Below, one piece after another: positions 25,159 to 34,960 of a DNA stretch of 64,000 nt. The notes beneath the pieces were generated by a model that did no database searches, was not told where the DNA came from, and saw only the letters and a program-made list of their open reading frames with translations. A program made the translations under genes and the position numbers. Source of the DNA: Flavobacterium sp. J27 (GTDB lineage Bacteria; Bacteroidota; Bacteroidia; Flavobacteriales; Flavobacteriaceae); NCBI RefSeq assembly GCF_004303025.1, contig NZ_PJQW01000010.1, forward strand, positions 83,048-147,047, read 5' to 3'. Each line of letters opens with the position of its first letter. The stretch's first letter is position 1.

Positions 25159-27024
25159 TTAGTTAATCTTAAACTTGCCTCGTTGTTTTTGAGTTAAATT
25201 ATAAGTAATTCCTACAAAAGCACCTATTTTAAATTGTTTGGCAGTTAAATCTTCATTTGAAACTTCTGTAAGTTCATCAATATCATAGTACGTTTTATCT
25301 TTGTATCTATTTTTTAAAACATTTACTTGTCTAAAAGCTGGACCTCCAGTTATAATAAGCTTTTGTTTTTTTCCAATTAATATACTTACACCAGGAAATA
25401 AGGAATTTAATTCAAAAGTTTCTACATTTATAGATGCTCCTAAGGTTAACCCAAAAGACAAAATACCGTTATTCCTGAAGCTTGTATGAAACATACCCGC
25501 AAGCATTGGAGTATAGTCATTTTTATTAGTAAGGACAATTTCTTTTTTATCAACTTCTATGTTATTTTCTATTATTGTAGTGTTTTTTATTTCATAATCT
25601 GTATTATTACCTCCAAAATTGAATACTACTCCTGTACTGAAATCAAATCTAACACCACCACGAGTGTATTCCATATAGGTAAACTCTCTATTGTCATCAT
25701 ATTCAGATAATTTATTAGAATCTCTATGTTTTAGATTAACATCAAAAGTAACATAGTCTTCAAAAGGTTGTATAGGTGCAGATAATATTTCATATGCTTT
25801 TGGGTTTCTCAAGACGGCATCAATTGCCTTTACTTTTAAAATTTTTGTGTTTAAGTCTAACACGTCGGCGTTATTTTTAATTTTATCTACCTCATCTTTA
25901 ATTTGTTGAAATGTATATCTAATGTAATCTATATCATTAAATGTATTAGGTAAATCATGCATAGCAGCATAAAAATCATTATTAAATGAGTTTACAAGTT
26001 CATTGAAGCGTTTTACGCTTCCATTATAATCGTTTAATTTTTTAATGAAAAAAGTATCTTCATCTGCTTTCTTTAAATAGGTTTGATGATTTAAAAGAGG
26101 ATTTAATGCTAATTGTTTAAAGTTTTGATATTCAGTTTCAATATTTTTTAGAACTAAATATTGATTCAAGATAGTGGTATAATGTTCTTTTAAAACGTAG
26201 AAAGTCTTTGTAATTGTTCTAGATTTACCTTCTAAAGTATTAATTTTACCTTCTAACTTTTTGATTTCTATTTGATGTTCTAGTATATTTATTTTTTTTA
26301 TTTTGATTTCATTCTTTGCTTTTAACAATTCAAGTTTATTATTACTAATTTGTTTGAGAAGTATTTCATTATTACTTTTAATGAAGTCTATAGAGTCATT
26401 TTTAATGCTTTCTAACTTTTCATCTATTTTGTTTTCTTCCTTTATGATATCAATTTTAATATCAGATATATCTTTATTTATTTCAATAATTTTATCATTC
26501 CATTGTTGTAAGTTCAAATTATATGTACTATCTTGATTTATAGGAGCTTCCGTACTTGTAATTCTAGGATGATTAATGTTTTTCTCTTCAATAGGTAATA
26601 GTTTAGCCGTTACATCATTAGTGTGTCTAATAGCTGTTTTAATTTCATCATCAAAGTATTCATCAACTATAGCTATATCTTTCGATTTGATAGTTACATC
26701 ATAAGCCAATCTATTTATATTTTCAATTTTAAAGACTAGAGGCTCACCTACAATAGGAGTTACATTTGATTTAGTATATTTTTTATTTTCAAAATTATAA
26801 ACAATAATTTTAGTGGTATCAATAAAATTGCTATTTTCTTTAATTTCTACATGAGACAGTTTTTTTCTTATTTCCTTAATTTTTGATGTATCTCTTGAAT
26901 TTAGTTCTTTTTTTAACTCGGTTTTTAATTGTTTTTTTAATTCCTTTTTTTCAAAGTTATAATCTTGAGCATAGAAATGTGATCCAGTTAAAAGAAGAAC
27001 AATGAGTAGTAGTGCTTTTTTCAT
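25159..27024 (-). CDS. Secreted coiled-coil protein with C-terminal outer-membrane barrel-like domain
   Basis: 621 aa. A Sec signal peptide (MKKALLLIVLLLTGSHFYAQ) is followed by a basic Lys/Glu helix, a strand-rich segment around 70-130, and a long coiled coil from about 180 to 300 (heptad-like Ile/Leu/Lys/Glu repeats). A helical middle follows. The last 160 residues show alternating aromatic strands (GGVRFDFSTGVVFNFGGNN, then SFGLTLGASINVETFELNS) typical of a small outer-membrane beta-barrel or PorT/OmpA-type barrel. It may tether the outer membrane to a periplasmic rod; this is inference and I know no characterised homologue. It converges on the lipoprotein gene across the shared terminator. 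Confidence 0.75.
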   Translation of the reverse strand: MKKALLLIVLLLTGSHFYAQDYNFEKKELKKQLKTELKKELNSRDTSKIKEIRKKLSHVEIKENSNFIDTTKIIVYNFENKKYTKSNVTPIVGEPLVFKIENINRLAYDVTIKSKDIAIVDEYFDDEIKTAIRHTNDVTAKLLPIEEKNINHPRITSTEAPINQDSTYNLNLQQWNDKIIEINKDISDIKIDIIKEENKIDEKLESIKNDSIDFIKSNNEILLKQISNNKLELLKAKNEIKIKKINILEHQIEIKKLEGKINTLEGKSRTITKTFYVLKEHYTTILNQYLVLKNIETEYQNFKQLALNPLLNHQTYLKKADEDTFFIKKLNDYNGSVKRFNELVNSFNNDFYAAMHDLPNTFNDIDYIRYTFQQIKDEVDKIKNNADVLDLNTKILKVKAIDAVLRNPKAYEILSAPIQPFEDYVTFDVNLKHRDSNKLSEYDDNREFTYMEYTRGGVRFDFSTGVVFNFGGNNTDYEIKNTTIIENNIEVDKKEIVLTNKNDYTPMLAGMFHTSFRNNGILSFGLTLGASINVETFELNSLFPGVSILIGKKQKLIITGGPAFRQVNVLKNRYKDKTYYDIDELTEVSNEDLTAKQFKIGAFVGITYNLTQKQRGKFKIN

Positions 27025-27366
27025 GTTGTTTTGGTTTTAGTTCGTATTATTTATTATCGAATCACTTTTTAGACTACACCTTATTGCAAGTGTTTTGCTT
27101 TTTTTGTCTCTTTAGGGGTAAGATATTGTATTTAAGATGATTACTAGGTAAAAATAGATATCCTTATGTTGTAAATCAATACCCCTTTCGGGCTATTTTT
27201 AAGTCATAAAGCGGTTATGAATTAAGAATTATGAATTAAGAATTAGGAGTTAGTTGCTAACTTATGAACCCCAACCCACAACAGACAACCAACAACCACC
27301 AACCATAAAAAAAACCACCTGATAGAACTACCAGACAGTTTTTAAAAAAATACACAACAAATGATA
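27025..27366. other. Gene-free stretch between phytase and coiled-coil genes
   Basis: Contains the minus-strand promoter region of the coiled-coil gene (no clear box), ATGAATTAAGAATT direct repeats near 27218-27245, CAACC-rich DNA near 27270-27300, and the phytase terminator. Confidence 0.6.
27304..27341 (-). terminator. Intrinsic terminator of the phytase gene
   Basis: Read on the minus strand, AAACTGTCTGG and TCAGGTGGTTT form an 11-bp stem (several G-T pairs) around an 8-base loop (27312-27341), followed by a T-run. It lies about 25 bases past the phytase stop. Confidence 0.65.
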
Positions 27367-28404
27367 CTATTTCTTTTGGGTACTGTTTAAAATGGCTTTT
27401 TCCAGTTTACCAAAATCATAGACATAAAAGTTTTTAGCATCGTTCATAGCTACAAAAATACCATTAGGAAAAGATGTTCCTAAACTGGTTGTTACCACAT
27501 CACAACCATCGGTTTCAAGCGTGGTTAGGTTTACTGCTGTTATAAATGCATTGGTTTTACGGTTATATACATTAAAAAGCCCACGTTGTTGGTCTGAAAC
27601 AATAAGATACCCTGTTTCGGTTCCCGTTTTTGCAATAGCAATCCCTTCAATATCACTTTCAAAATCGGAAACACCAAACAAGCTAATCTCCGCATTGCCT
27701 TTTTCTGGTTCTGCATAGTATTTGCGCACCCCGTGTTGCTCATCCGAATAATAAATAAAGCCCATCTCATTGTCTACTGCTATGGCTTCAATTTCTTTTT
27801 TACCACTAAATTTACCAAACTTACGCACCAGATTTAATTCTACTCCTGAAGGACTGGAAACCAATTCGTATTGGTACAAATAATTTTCTTTTGGTCCTGT
27901 TTTTCTGCCTACAATGAGATACACTTTGTTGCTCACAGGTGCATGATAAATGGCAATTCCCATAGGAGCTTTAAAATCGGGTTGGGTGGCATCGGTAAAT
28001 ACTTTAAAGCCACCATTGTCTAAAGGTTGCATATCGGGTACCGAAAACACGCGTACTTGGTTCTTTTCTCTTTCCGTAAAAGCAATAATATCGGTTTTAG
28101 TTGAATCAGTAAGCTTAAAATTATAGGTTAGATCAATATTGTTTGGTCGTTCTATATTGCGAATGGTTTTGGCTTCTATAATTTTTCCTTGTAAGTCGAA
28201 CGCATAAATACCACCATTAGTTTCTTTATCGGTACCAAAAATAATACTTTGGGAAGCATCGGATGGGTTGACCCAAATTGCTGGATCATCAGTATCGTTT
28301 AGCGTGGTTTCTGTAATGACATCGGGTGGTAAGGTTACAATGTTTGTGTTTTGTTGGCAACTGCATACTGCCAGTAAGAGGATGCTGTAAAAAATAGATT
28401 TCAT
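27367..28404 (-). CDS. Beta-propeller phytase (3-phytase family) lipoprotein
   Basis: 345 aa. The signal MKSIFYSILLLAVCSC carries a lipobox, so the enzyme is lipid-anchored. The phytase fold is shown by DTDDPAIWVNPSDASQSII near residue 38 (the hallmark D-D-P-A-I-W-V of beta-propeller phytases), the FGTDKETNGGIYAFDLQGK blade, RPNNIDLTYNF, and repeated acidic calcium-binding stretches such as DFESDIEGIAIA. These enzymes hydrolyse calcium-phytate to release phosphate. It follows a TonB-dependent receptor gene on the same strand, separated by a large tandem repeat. The pair probably serves phosphate or inositol-phosphate scavenging. A terminator follows. Confidence 0.9.
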   Translation of the reverse strand: MKSIFYSILLLAVCSCQQNTNIVTLPPDVITETTLNDTDDPAIWVNPSDASQSIIFGTDKETNGGIYAFDLQGKIIEAKTIRNIERPNNIDLTYNFKLTDSTKTDIIAFTEREKNQVRVFSVPDMQPLDNGGFKVFTDATQPDFKAPMGIAIYHAPVSNKVYLIVGRKTGPKENYLYQYELVSSPSGVELNLVRKFGKFSGKKEIEAIAVDNEMGFIYYSDEQHGVRKYYAEPEKGNAEISLFGVSDFESDIEGIAIAKTGTETGYLIVSDQQRGLFNVYNRKTNAFITAVNLTTLETDGCDVVTTSLGTSFPNGIFVAMNDAKNFYVYDFGKLEKAILNSTQKK

Positions 28405-28462
28405 TTTTTTAAATAATATTTTAATACTACGTGTTTTTTATATTGATGGTATAGGTTCGTTA

Positions 28463-29010
28463 GCTACTAATTTTTCTTATTCTCGATACATCCCGATTAT
28501 CATCGGGACACTCGAACTGACGAATTCGGTTCTCGATACACGTCACTTCGAGTGCGAAGCATATCGAGAAGTTTTGTTTCGCTACTAATTTTTCTTATTC
28601 TCGATACATCCCGATTGTCATCGGGACACTCGAACTGACGAATTCGGTTCTCGATACACGTCACTTCGAGTGCGAAGCGTATCGAGAAGTTTTGTTTCGC
28701 TACTAATTTTTCTTATTCTCGATACATCCCGATTGACATCGGGACACTCGAACTGACGAAAAACGGTTCTCGATACATGTCACTTCGAGTGCGAAGCGTA
28801 TCGAGAAGTTTGTTTCGCTACTAATTTTTTTATTCTCGATACATCTCGATTGTCATCGGGACACACGAACTGACGAATTCGGTTCTCGATACACGTCACT
28901 TCGAGTGCGAAGCGTATCGAGAAGTTTTGTTTCGCTACTAATTTTTCTTATTCTCGATACATCCCGATGACAATCGGGACACTCGAACTGACGAAAAATT
29001 AGTAGCTACA
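28463..29010. repeat. 118-bp tandem repeat array, about 4.6 copies
   Basis: Copies begin with GCTACTAATTTTTCTTATTC at 28463, 28581, 28699, 28817 and 28934; units are 118, 118, 118 and 117 bp and nearly identical. Every unit contains small inverted repeats (CCCGAT..ATCGGG, CACTTCGAGTGCGAAG, TCTCGATAC..GTATCGAGA), so each could form cruciforms. The array lies between the TonB-receptor stop and the phytase start. The last partial copy ends in ATTAGTAGC, the inverse of its start. Confidence 0.95.
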
Positions 29011-29049
29011 CACCAGATTCGTTTTCTAACTTCTAACTTCTTAATTCGA

Positions 29050-31911
29050 CTAATACAAGTCATATTTAAGACCAAAAGTTAATCGTTGTCCATAAAATTC
29101 GGCTTGTTGTGTTCTAGTTCGTACCGATTGATAGTAGCGTAACGGTTGGTTTGTAATGTTCTTTAATTCGCCATACAAACTTAGTTTTTTTGACAAGCTT
29201 ACGCCAATATTAAAGTCTAAAAATACTTGTTGGTCATAATAACGATCTTCAAAGCTATTTCCCCCAATTTCATCGATATAAGCATCAGAAAAATTAGTTG
29301 AAAAACGCGCATTAAAATACTTATTCGCGTAGCCTAAAGAGGCATTTAATAAGTTTGGAGCCGTATTAGGCAAATCTAAATCATCACGTTCTTCACCATC
29401 TTCGTTGCGTATTCCAGTCGCTTTAGAAGTTAAGAACGTATAGTTGAGATAGAAACTAAAGTTTTTAGCAAAACCAGGTAAGAAATCTAATTGTCTTTGG
29501 AACGCAAATTCAGCACCAAAAATAGTAGCATCATCACCATTTAAAGGTTGGTAAACACGATACCCTGTTGTTCCTGCACCATATACATCTGACGTAGTTT
29601 CTGCTTGGTATTGGTACACAAAATCATTAATTTTTTTAAAGAATAAACCACCAGAAAGCAAACCAACACTTTTAAAATAGTATTCTCCAATAAGATCAAA
29701 GTTCATCGAAGTAGTGGCTTTTAAATCGGGATTACCAATAAAAATTTCTTCATCACCAGAAACCACATCAATAGTAGGGATTAAATCTACATAATTAGGT
29801 CTGGCTAAAGTATTCGTCCATGCCAAACGGAAAACCGTATTGTTGTTTGGTGCATATTTGAAATGGACACCAGGTAACACATTAGTATATGAATGTTCTT
29901 TAGTTACTGTTCCTACTAAATCGTCTTCGTCTTCAATTTGATTACCAGTTGCTTTTAAATTAGTAGCTTCTACACGTACTCCTACCAATGTTTGTAACTT
30001 ATCAGTAATGTTTTGAGTGGCCATTACATAACCGGCCCATACATTTTCAGTTACATTAAAATTAGCTCTTAAATATTCAGAAGGTACGGGTTCACCATTA
30101 ACTAATGCCAAAGCACCTAGCCAGTTAGCATCAATATAACCTCCTAAATTATATTTTTCACCTGCTAAAAAATCGTCATTAGATAGGTCTTTTAAACCCG
30201 TTAAATTCATGGTAGGATACGCACTTTCTAAGTCGTATTCAAAGAAGTTGTTGTCTCTACTTTTCTTTTTAAAACGACCTCTAGCACCTAATTTAATCGT
30301 TCCGTTTGTGGTACCAAAAAGAGACGCAGGTAGTTCAAAATGAGTAAAGAAATTGACATCTTCTTCTTCTGTATATTGATATTCTTCAGTAATTTCATCA
30401 AATTCGAAAGTATCAAATGCACGAGCATCAGCAGGATTTTCAGCATATAGCATAGGGAATTTACTATCAGAAAAGTCATTTAGTACCGTATATTCTGTTT
30501 CGTATTTAGCATAGCGTTCGTTTTTTCTTTCCTCTGAAGCTTTGGCATAAGAAACCATCCAATCGGCTTTTACTTTGCCTAAAAAATGCTTCCCACCTAA
30601 AGAGTAATTTTGCATTCTTTGGTCTTCCAAGCGGCGGTTTTTATTTCTGTTATTATCAATTCCACCTTTGGTTTCTTTGGCTACTTCCGCAGGAAAACGA
30701 GATGGAATACCATTTGTAATGGTAAAATCACCCGCTTCAATATCTTCTGCATCTAGCATTTCATAAGAGGTACGGTATCTGTTTTCGCGGTCATCACGCC
30801 AATTGTACATTGATTTAAAATACAAATTATGATTTGGGTTAATTTGGTAATCCAAGTTTGCTGAAAAGCTTCTACGTACTCGTTGTACTAAGTATTTTCT
30901 CGTTTCAAAAGCTTTCGTATATGGATTTACAGGAACTTCTTCTAAAATAGGGTCACCATCTACATCGTCAACACCTGTATAATATTCAAATTCATCACTC
31001 CATTCGGCTTCAATATTGTCTGAACCAAAATCGGTGTCGTTGATAGAAGCGGCAACCATCCATCCTAGTTTTTTGTCTTTGGTGCGGTCACCAATAAGTA
31101 CCGAACCGTTTAAAATGCGTTTGTTTGTAATAAAACTTATTCCAGAACCCAATGTACTTGATAATCTGAATTGTTGAGGTGCCGTTGCTGTGACTAAGTT
31201 TACCGAACCACCTAAAGCATCACCGTCCATGTCAGGAGTAACTGCTTTGGTTAACTCAATCGTCTGAATCATATCCGAAGGAATTAAGTCCATTTGTACG
31301 TTTCTGTTATCGCCTTCTGCAGAAGGTATTCTACTTCCATTTAAGGTTACCGAATTTAATTGAGGAGATAAACCCCTAACAATAATATTTCGCGCTTCTC
31401 CTTGGTCTACTTGCATAGTTACACCAGAAATACGTTTTACAGCATCACCAATATTGGCATCTGGGAATTTACCAATTTGATCAGTGGAAACCACATTCGT
31501 GATATTGATGTTGTTTTTCTGAGTATTTAAAGCCTTAGCCTGTCCGCTTAAGCCATACGATATTAGTTCCACTTCGTTAAGTGTTACACTTTTTGGTTTT
31601 AGAGCAATGGCGAATGTTGTCGTTTGATTTTCTATCACAGTTACCTCTTGTTCCATATCTTCATAACCTAAGAATGAAATTTGGAGTTGGTAATTTCCAG
31701 CAGGAATAGAAAGCATAGAAAATTTACCATCGAAGTCGGTTGTTGCTCCTTTATTTAAGGAAGCAATAAGAACAGTTGCACCAGGTAAGTAGAAATTATT
31801 TTCATCTACGATAGTACCTGTAATACTTCCTTTTTGAGCCGTTGCAGTACACGTTATTAAGGTTAAGAACAACGTTACAAATAGCCTTTTTACAAAGCAC
31901 AGTTTTCTCAT
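29050..31911 (-). CDS. TonB-dependent receptor with carboxypeptidase-like N-terminal domain
   Basis: About 953 aa from the chosen start. After a signal peptide (MRKLCFVKRLFVTLFLTLIT) comes a CarboxypepD_reg domain (GSITGTIVDENNFYLPGATV up to about residue 110), a TonB plug (QTIELTKAVTPDMDGDALGG, IPSAEGDNRN) and a 22-strand barrel ending in a typical aromatic (FGLKYDLY). The frame opens 13 codons earlier at 31950, but a -7 box at 31935-31942 lies inside that extension, so the ATG at 31911 is right. It is an outer-membrane importer energised by TonB-ExbBD. The neighbouring phytase suggests that its ligand is phytate-derived or a phosphate-rich complex. Confidence 0.92.
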   Translation of the reverse strand: MRKLCFVKRLFVTLFLTLITCTATAQKGSITGTIVDENNFYLPGATVLIASLNKGATTDFDGKFSMLSIPAGNYQLQISFLGYEDMEQEVTVIENQTTTFAIALKPKSVTLNEVELISYGLSGQAKALNTQKNNINITNVVSTDQIGKFPDANIGDAVKRISGVTMQVDQGEARNIIVRGLSPQLNSVTLNGSRIPSAEGDNRNVQMDLIPSDMIQTIELTKAVTPDMDGDALGGSVNLVTATAPQQFRLSSTLGSGISFITNKRILNGSVLIGDRTKDKKLGWMVAASINDTDFGSDNIEAEWSDEFEYYTGVDDVDGDPILEEVPVNPYTKAFETRKYLVQRVRRSFSANLDYQINPNHNLYFKSMYNWRDDRENRYRTSYEMLDAEDIEAGDFTITNGIPSRFPAEVAKETKGGIDNNRNKNRRLEDQRMQNYSLGGKHFLGKVKADWMVSYAKASEERKNERYAKYETEYTVLNDFSDSKFPMLYAENPADARAFDTFEFDEITEEYQYTEEEDVNFFTHFELPASLFGTTNGTIKLGARGRFKKKSRDNNFFEYDLESAYPTMNLTGLKDLSNDDFLAGEKYNLGGYIDANWLGALALVNGEPVPSEYLRANFNVTENVWAGYVMATQNITDKLQTLVGVRVEATNLKATGNQIEDEDDLVGTVTKEHSYTNVLPGVHFKYAPNNNTVFRLAWTNTLARPNYVDLIPTIDVVSGDEEIFIGNPDLKATTSMNFDLIGEYYFKSVGLLSGGLFFKKINDFVYQYQAETTSDVYGAGTTGYRVYQPLNGDDATIFGAEFAFQRQLDFLPGFAKNFSFYLNYTFLTSKATGIRNEDGEERDDLDLPNTAPNLLNASLGYANKYFNARFSTNFSDAYIDEIGGNSFEDRYYDQQVFLDFNIGVSLSKKLSLYGELKNITNQPLRYYQSVRTRTQQAEFYGQRLTFGLKYDLY

Positions 31912-31934
31912 TTTTTTTAATTTTACATTTCTGA

Positions 31935-31942
31935 CAAATGTA
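31935..31942 (-). promoter_or_regulatory. -7 box TACATTTG of the TonB-receptor gene
   Basis: Full TAnnTTTG match on the minus strand, about 24 bases before the ATG at 31911. No TTG at the usual 20-base distance, consistent with a need for an activator such as the adjacent TPR/LuxR regulator. Confidence 0.55.
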
Positions 31943-32077
31943 GTATCCATAAGGGATTATTCGTTTTTAAGCAAGGCAACAAAGAGGCAACAATATCTTT
32001 TTTTTAAGTTACAACAAGGCAACAATAACACTTTATTTACATTAAACTAACCCTAAGAAAAAAAGGGTGTTTTTTTC

Positions 32078-33634
32078 TTACAATTCGAGTAAGAAAGTAA
32101 TTAATTCTGCTTTAGAATTGATAGGTAGTTTTTTTCTAAAACGATGTCTTGCTACTCGCACACTATCGGGTGTTACCCGAAGGATGGCTGCAATTTCTTT
32201 GGAAGACAAATTGAGTCGTAGTAAAATACCTAGTTTTAATTCGGCAGGAGAGAGACTTTCGGTGGCTACTTGAGAGAGTTTTTTAATGAAATCGGGATGT
32301 ATTTCTTCAAAGAAAACAGTAAATTCTTCCCATTCATTTTCTTGTTGCAATACAAAATCAATTTCGTTAGAAATTTCTTTTATTTTAACTTCCAGCAGTT
32401 CGTTTTTTCGACCCATACTATTTTTCAATTTAGTTGAAAGTTCCGATAACATTTTGTTTTTTTGTGCAATATGCAAGCTGTAACGAGATAGTGTGGCTGT
32501 TTTTAATTCTAAATCGCGTTGTAAATTTTTTTCTTCTATTTCTTTTTTTTCTAATTCGGCTTTTAAGGTTTGTTGCTTGTAATTTTGGATTTTGAGGGAA
32601 GCTTTTCTCTTCTTTTGGTAATAAATATACATCACAACCACAGCAAATAGGAGCGATAATGTTAAAATGAGTATGGTTTTCTGATTGGCTTTGTTGACTT
32701 TATTTTGTTCTTGTAGAATTTTTATTTGGTTTTCTTTCTGATTGATTTTATAATCCGCTTGCAAGAGATTGACTAAGTTTTTATTTTCATTGGTCACAGC
32801 TTTTTGATTGTAATCGTCTGCGATGAGTTTGTGTTCATATGCTTTTTCATACTCAGCAAGTAGGGCATAAGCTTTGGCTAAATCTTTATGACCGCTTTCT
32901 AGTAGATGATTATCATTTAGTTTTTTAGCTAAATTTATAGATAGATTGGTAAATGGAATACCTGTTTTTACCTTTCCTTTTTTTCGATACACATCACCAA
33001 GATTATTCAAAACATTAGCTTCTTGTCTAGATTGTGACCCTTTTAGGAGTTGGTACGCATTATTAAAATAGGTATAGGCTTTATCAAACTGTTCCAGATC
33101 TTCATAGATACTACCAATATTTTCATGAACAACTGCAACTTCTTTCGCATCGTTTTTCGTGTTCAAAAGAAACAGACTCTTATTTTCAAAGTCCAAAGCG
33201 GTTTCATATTCTCCTCTTTTTTCTGCGTTTTCACCTAATAAGCTAAAAGCTAAGGATTGTCCTTTGGTGTATTTTATTTGTTTTGCAATTGCTAATGCTT
33301 CCAGTAAAAATGGTTGTGCTTGCTCGTATTTATGCATGGCATGATTAACCTTTCCAATGGCATTATTAATTTGAACAAATAAAGTATCTTTTTTATTCGT
33401 TTGTATATGTTTTAACGCTTCTTGATAATACGATAAGGCATTAGCATACAGACCATATTGATTGTAGATAGTGCCTAATTCGAGCATTTTTAGCGCTATA
33501 TCAGGGTTGTTTTTATTTTTTATGGCAAGATCTAGACCCTTTTTCTTATTTTTTAGTTGTGTTTCAACCCAGTCATTTTGGGAAAACAGCGTAGAGGTGG
33601 TTAATAAAAGCAGTAATAAAAAACGACCCAACAT
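32078..33634 (-). CDS. TPR-membrane-LuxR-type transcriptional regulator
   Basis: 518 aa. A signal peptide (MLGRFLLLLLLTTSTLFSQ) is followed by periplasmic TPR repeats from about 30 to 300 (for example AYTYFNNAYQLLKGSQSRQE), one transmembrane segment near 315-335 (TILILTLSLLFAVVVMYIYY), a cytoplasmic coiled coil, and a C-terminal LuxR/GerE-like helix-turn-helix (LSPAELKLGILLRLNLSSKE, then DSVRVARHRFRKKL). This one-component architecture is common in Bacteroidota and links periplasmic ligand sensing to transcription. It stands directly upstream of and in line with the TonB receptor, so it probably controls the receptor-phytase unit; it has no kinase or receiver domain. Confidence 0.85.
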   Translation of the reverse strand: MLGRFLLLLLLTTSTLFSQNDWVETQLKNKKKGLDLAIKNKNNPDIALKMLELGTIYNQYGLYANALSYYQEALKHIQTNKKDTLFVQINNAIGKVNHAMHKYEQAQPFLLEALAIAKQIKYTKGQSLAFSLLGENAEKRGEYETALDFENKSLFLLNTKNDAKEVAVVHENIGSIYEDLEQFDKAYTYFNNAYQLLKGSQSRQEANVLNNLGDVYRKKGKVKTGIPFTNLSINLAKKLNDNHLLESGHKDLAKAYALLAEYEKAYEHKLIADDYNQKAVTNENKNLVNLLQADYKINQKENQIKILQEQNKVNKANQKTILILTLSLLFAVVVMYIYYQKKRKASLKIQNYKQQTLKAELEKKEIEEKNLQRDLELKTATLSRYSLHIAQKNKMLSELSTKLKNSMGRKNELLEVKIKEISNEIDFVLQQENEWEEFTVFFEEIHPDFIKKLSQVATESLSPAELKLGILLRLNLSSKEIAAILRVTPDSVRVARHRFRKKLPINSKAELITFLLEL

Positions 33635-33920
33635 TTTTTGAGATTAAATTAACCTACAAATAAGAAAGAATTATATTAAGTTACAATGATTTTAAGGTTA
33701 AGTAATGATTACTATTTTTAGTACTTAGTTGTTAGTTGTTAGTTGTTAGTACTTAGTGATTCGGAAAAAGGTTCTGAATACTGAGACTGTAAACTTACAA
33801 CCTACAACTTAGAACTTAGAACTTAAAAACAAACCTTAAAATTAAGCTAAAGTTGAGAATGGGAACAAGATTAATTTATATCTTAGTTTTTTCTTAGAAC
33901 AGACTAATAAAATACAATTC

Positions 33921-34952
33921 ATGCGCAAACAATTTGGTGCTAAACCTACCAAAGCCGATATACAACAGTACGAGCAATCTCCACAATGGGATGGAGAGAA
34001 ATTTGTAAATAGCGAACCCACTTCTATGGCTATTTCCATTCGAACGTTACCCAAGTTACTATACAAACAATTTTGTGAAAAGAAAGACCGCGAACCTTCA
34101 CAACCCCTACCAATACAGCCTTTTGATAAAGAAGCATTTGTAACCAATGATAATGAGGTGCGTTACATTTGGTACGGACATTCAGTAGTGTTATTGAGAA
34201 TAAAAGGGAAAAACATCTTAATTGATCCGATGTTAGGCAGTAACGCAGCACCGATTGCTCCTTTTCCAATCAAGCGTTTTTCGGAAAATACATTAGCTAT
34301 TATAGATCAATTACCAGAAATAGATTTAGTACTATTATCACACGACCATTACGATCATCTGGATTATGATAGTATTCAAAAGTTACATTCTAAAGCAAAA
34401 CAATTTTATGTGGCTTTAGGAGTCAAAAGACATTTGGTTAAGTGGAATATCAATCCAGAAATTATTACGGAGTTTGATTGGTGGCAAGAAGTTTCTTTTC
34501 AAGATATAAAAATTACATTTACACCTACACGTCATTTTTCAGGTCGTGGTTTAACCGATAGAGCCAAATCTTTATGGGGCGGTTGGGTACTTAAAACAGC
34601 TACTGAAAATATTTGGTTTAGTGGAGATAGCGGTTACGGACCTCATTTTGAAGCAATAGGAAAACGCTTAGGACCTTTTGACTTTGCTTTTATGGAATGC
34701 GGTCAGTACAATGAAAATTGGAGTCAGATACACATGTTTCCAGAAGAAACGGTTCAAGCAGCAATTGATGCGAAGGTTCATAACATGATGCCTGTACATT
34801 GGGCAGGGTTTGCTTTGGCACAACATACTTGGACTGACCCAGTAGAGCGTTTTATAACAGCTACCATAAAAGAAGAATGTAATTATAATTTACCCAAATT
34901 AGGAACAATACAGACTATAACGAATCAAAATCACACCCCTTGGTGGAAATAA
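33921..34952 (+). CDS. Metallo-beta-lactamase-fold hydrolase (NAPE-PLD/UlaG-like)
   Basis: 343 aa, no signal peptide. The metal-binding HxHxDH motif is LLSHDHYDHLDYDS near residue 140. Other ligands are FSGDSGYGPHFEA (Asp), TPTRHFSGRGL (His) and MMPVHWAGFALA (His). The GHSVVLLRIKGKNILIDPML segment before them is shared by N-acyl-phosphatidylethanolamine phospholipase D-type and UlaG-like enzymes. The role inferred from the family is phosphodiester or lactone hydrolysis with two metal ions; the substrate is unknown. The carbonic anhydrase ATG follows 8 bases after its stop, so both are on one mRNA. Confidence 0.88.
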   Translation: MRKQFGAKPTKADIQQYEQSPQWDGEKFVNSEPTSMAISIRTLPKLLYKQFCEKKDREPSQPLPIQPFDKEAFVTNDNEVRYIWYGHSVVLLRIKGKNILIDPMLGSNAAPIAPFPIKRFSENTLAIIDQLPEIDLVLLSHDHYDHLDYDSIQKLHSKAKQFYVALGVKRHLVKWNINPEIITEFDWWQEVSFQDIKITFTPTRHFSGRGLTDRAKSLWGGWVLKTATENIWFSGDSGYGPHFEAIGKRLGPFDFAFMECGQYNENWSQIHMFPEETVQAAIDAKVHNMMPVHWAGFALAQHTWTDPVERFITATIKEECNYNLPKLGTIQTITNQNHTPWWK

Positions 34953-34960
34953 ACAATACT

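Noticed and set aside
28463..29010. CRISPR or coding repeats in the 118-bp array
   Set aside because: There are no unique spacers, and all frames contain stops, so it is neither CRISPR nor a repeat protein gene.
32049..32080. Terminator hairpin ACCCT/AGGGT with T-run after the TPR/LuxR gene
   Set aside because: The 5-bp stem has its T-run on the plus strand, where no gene is transcribed; on the minus strand it lacks a T-run, so it is too weak to call.
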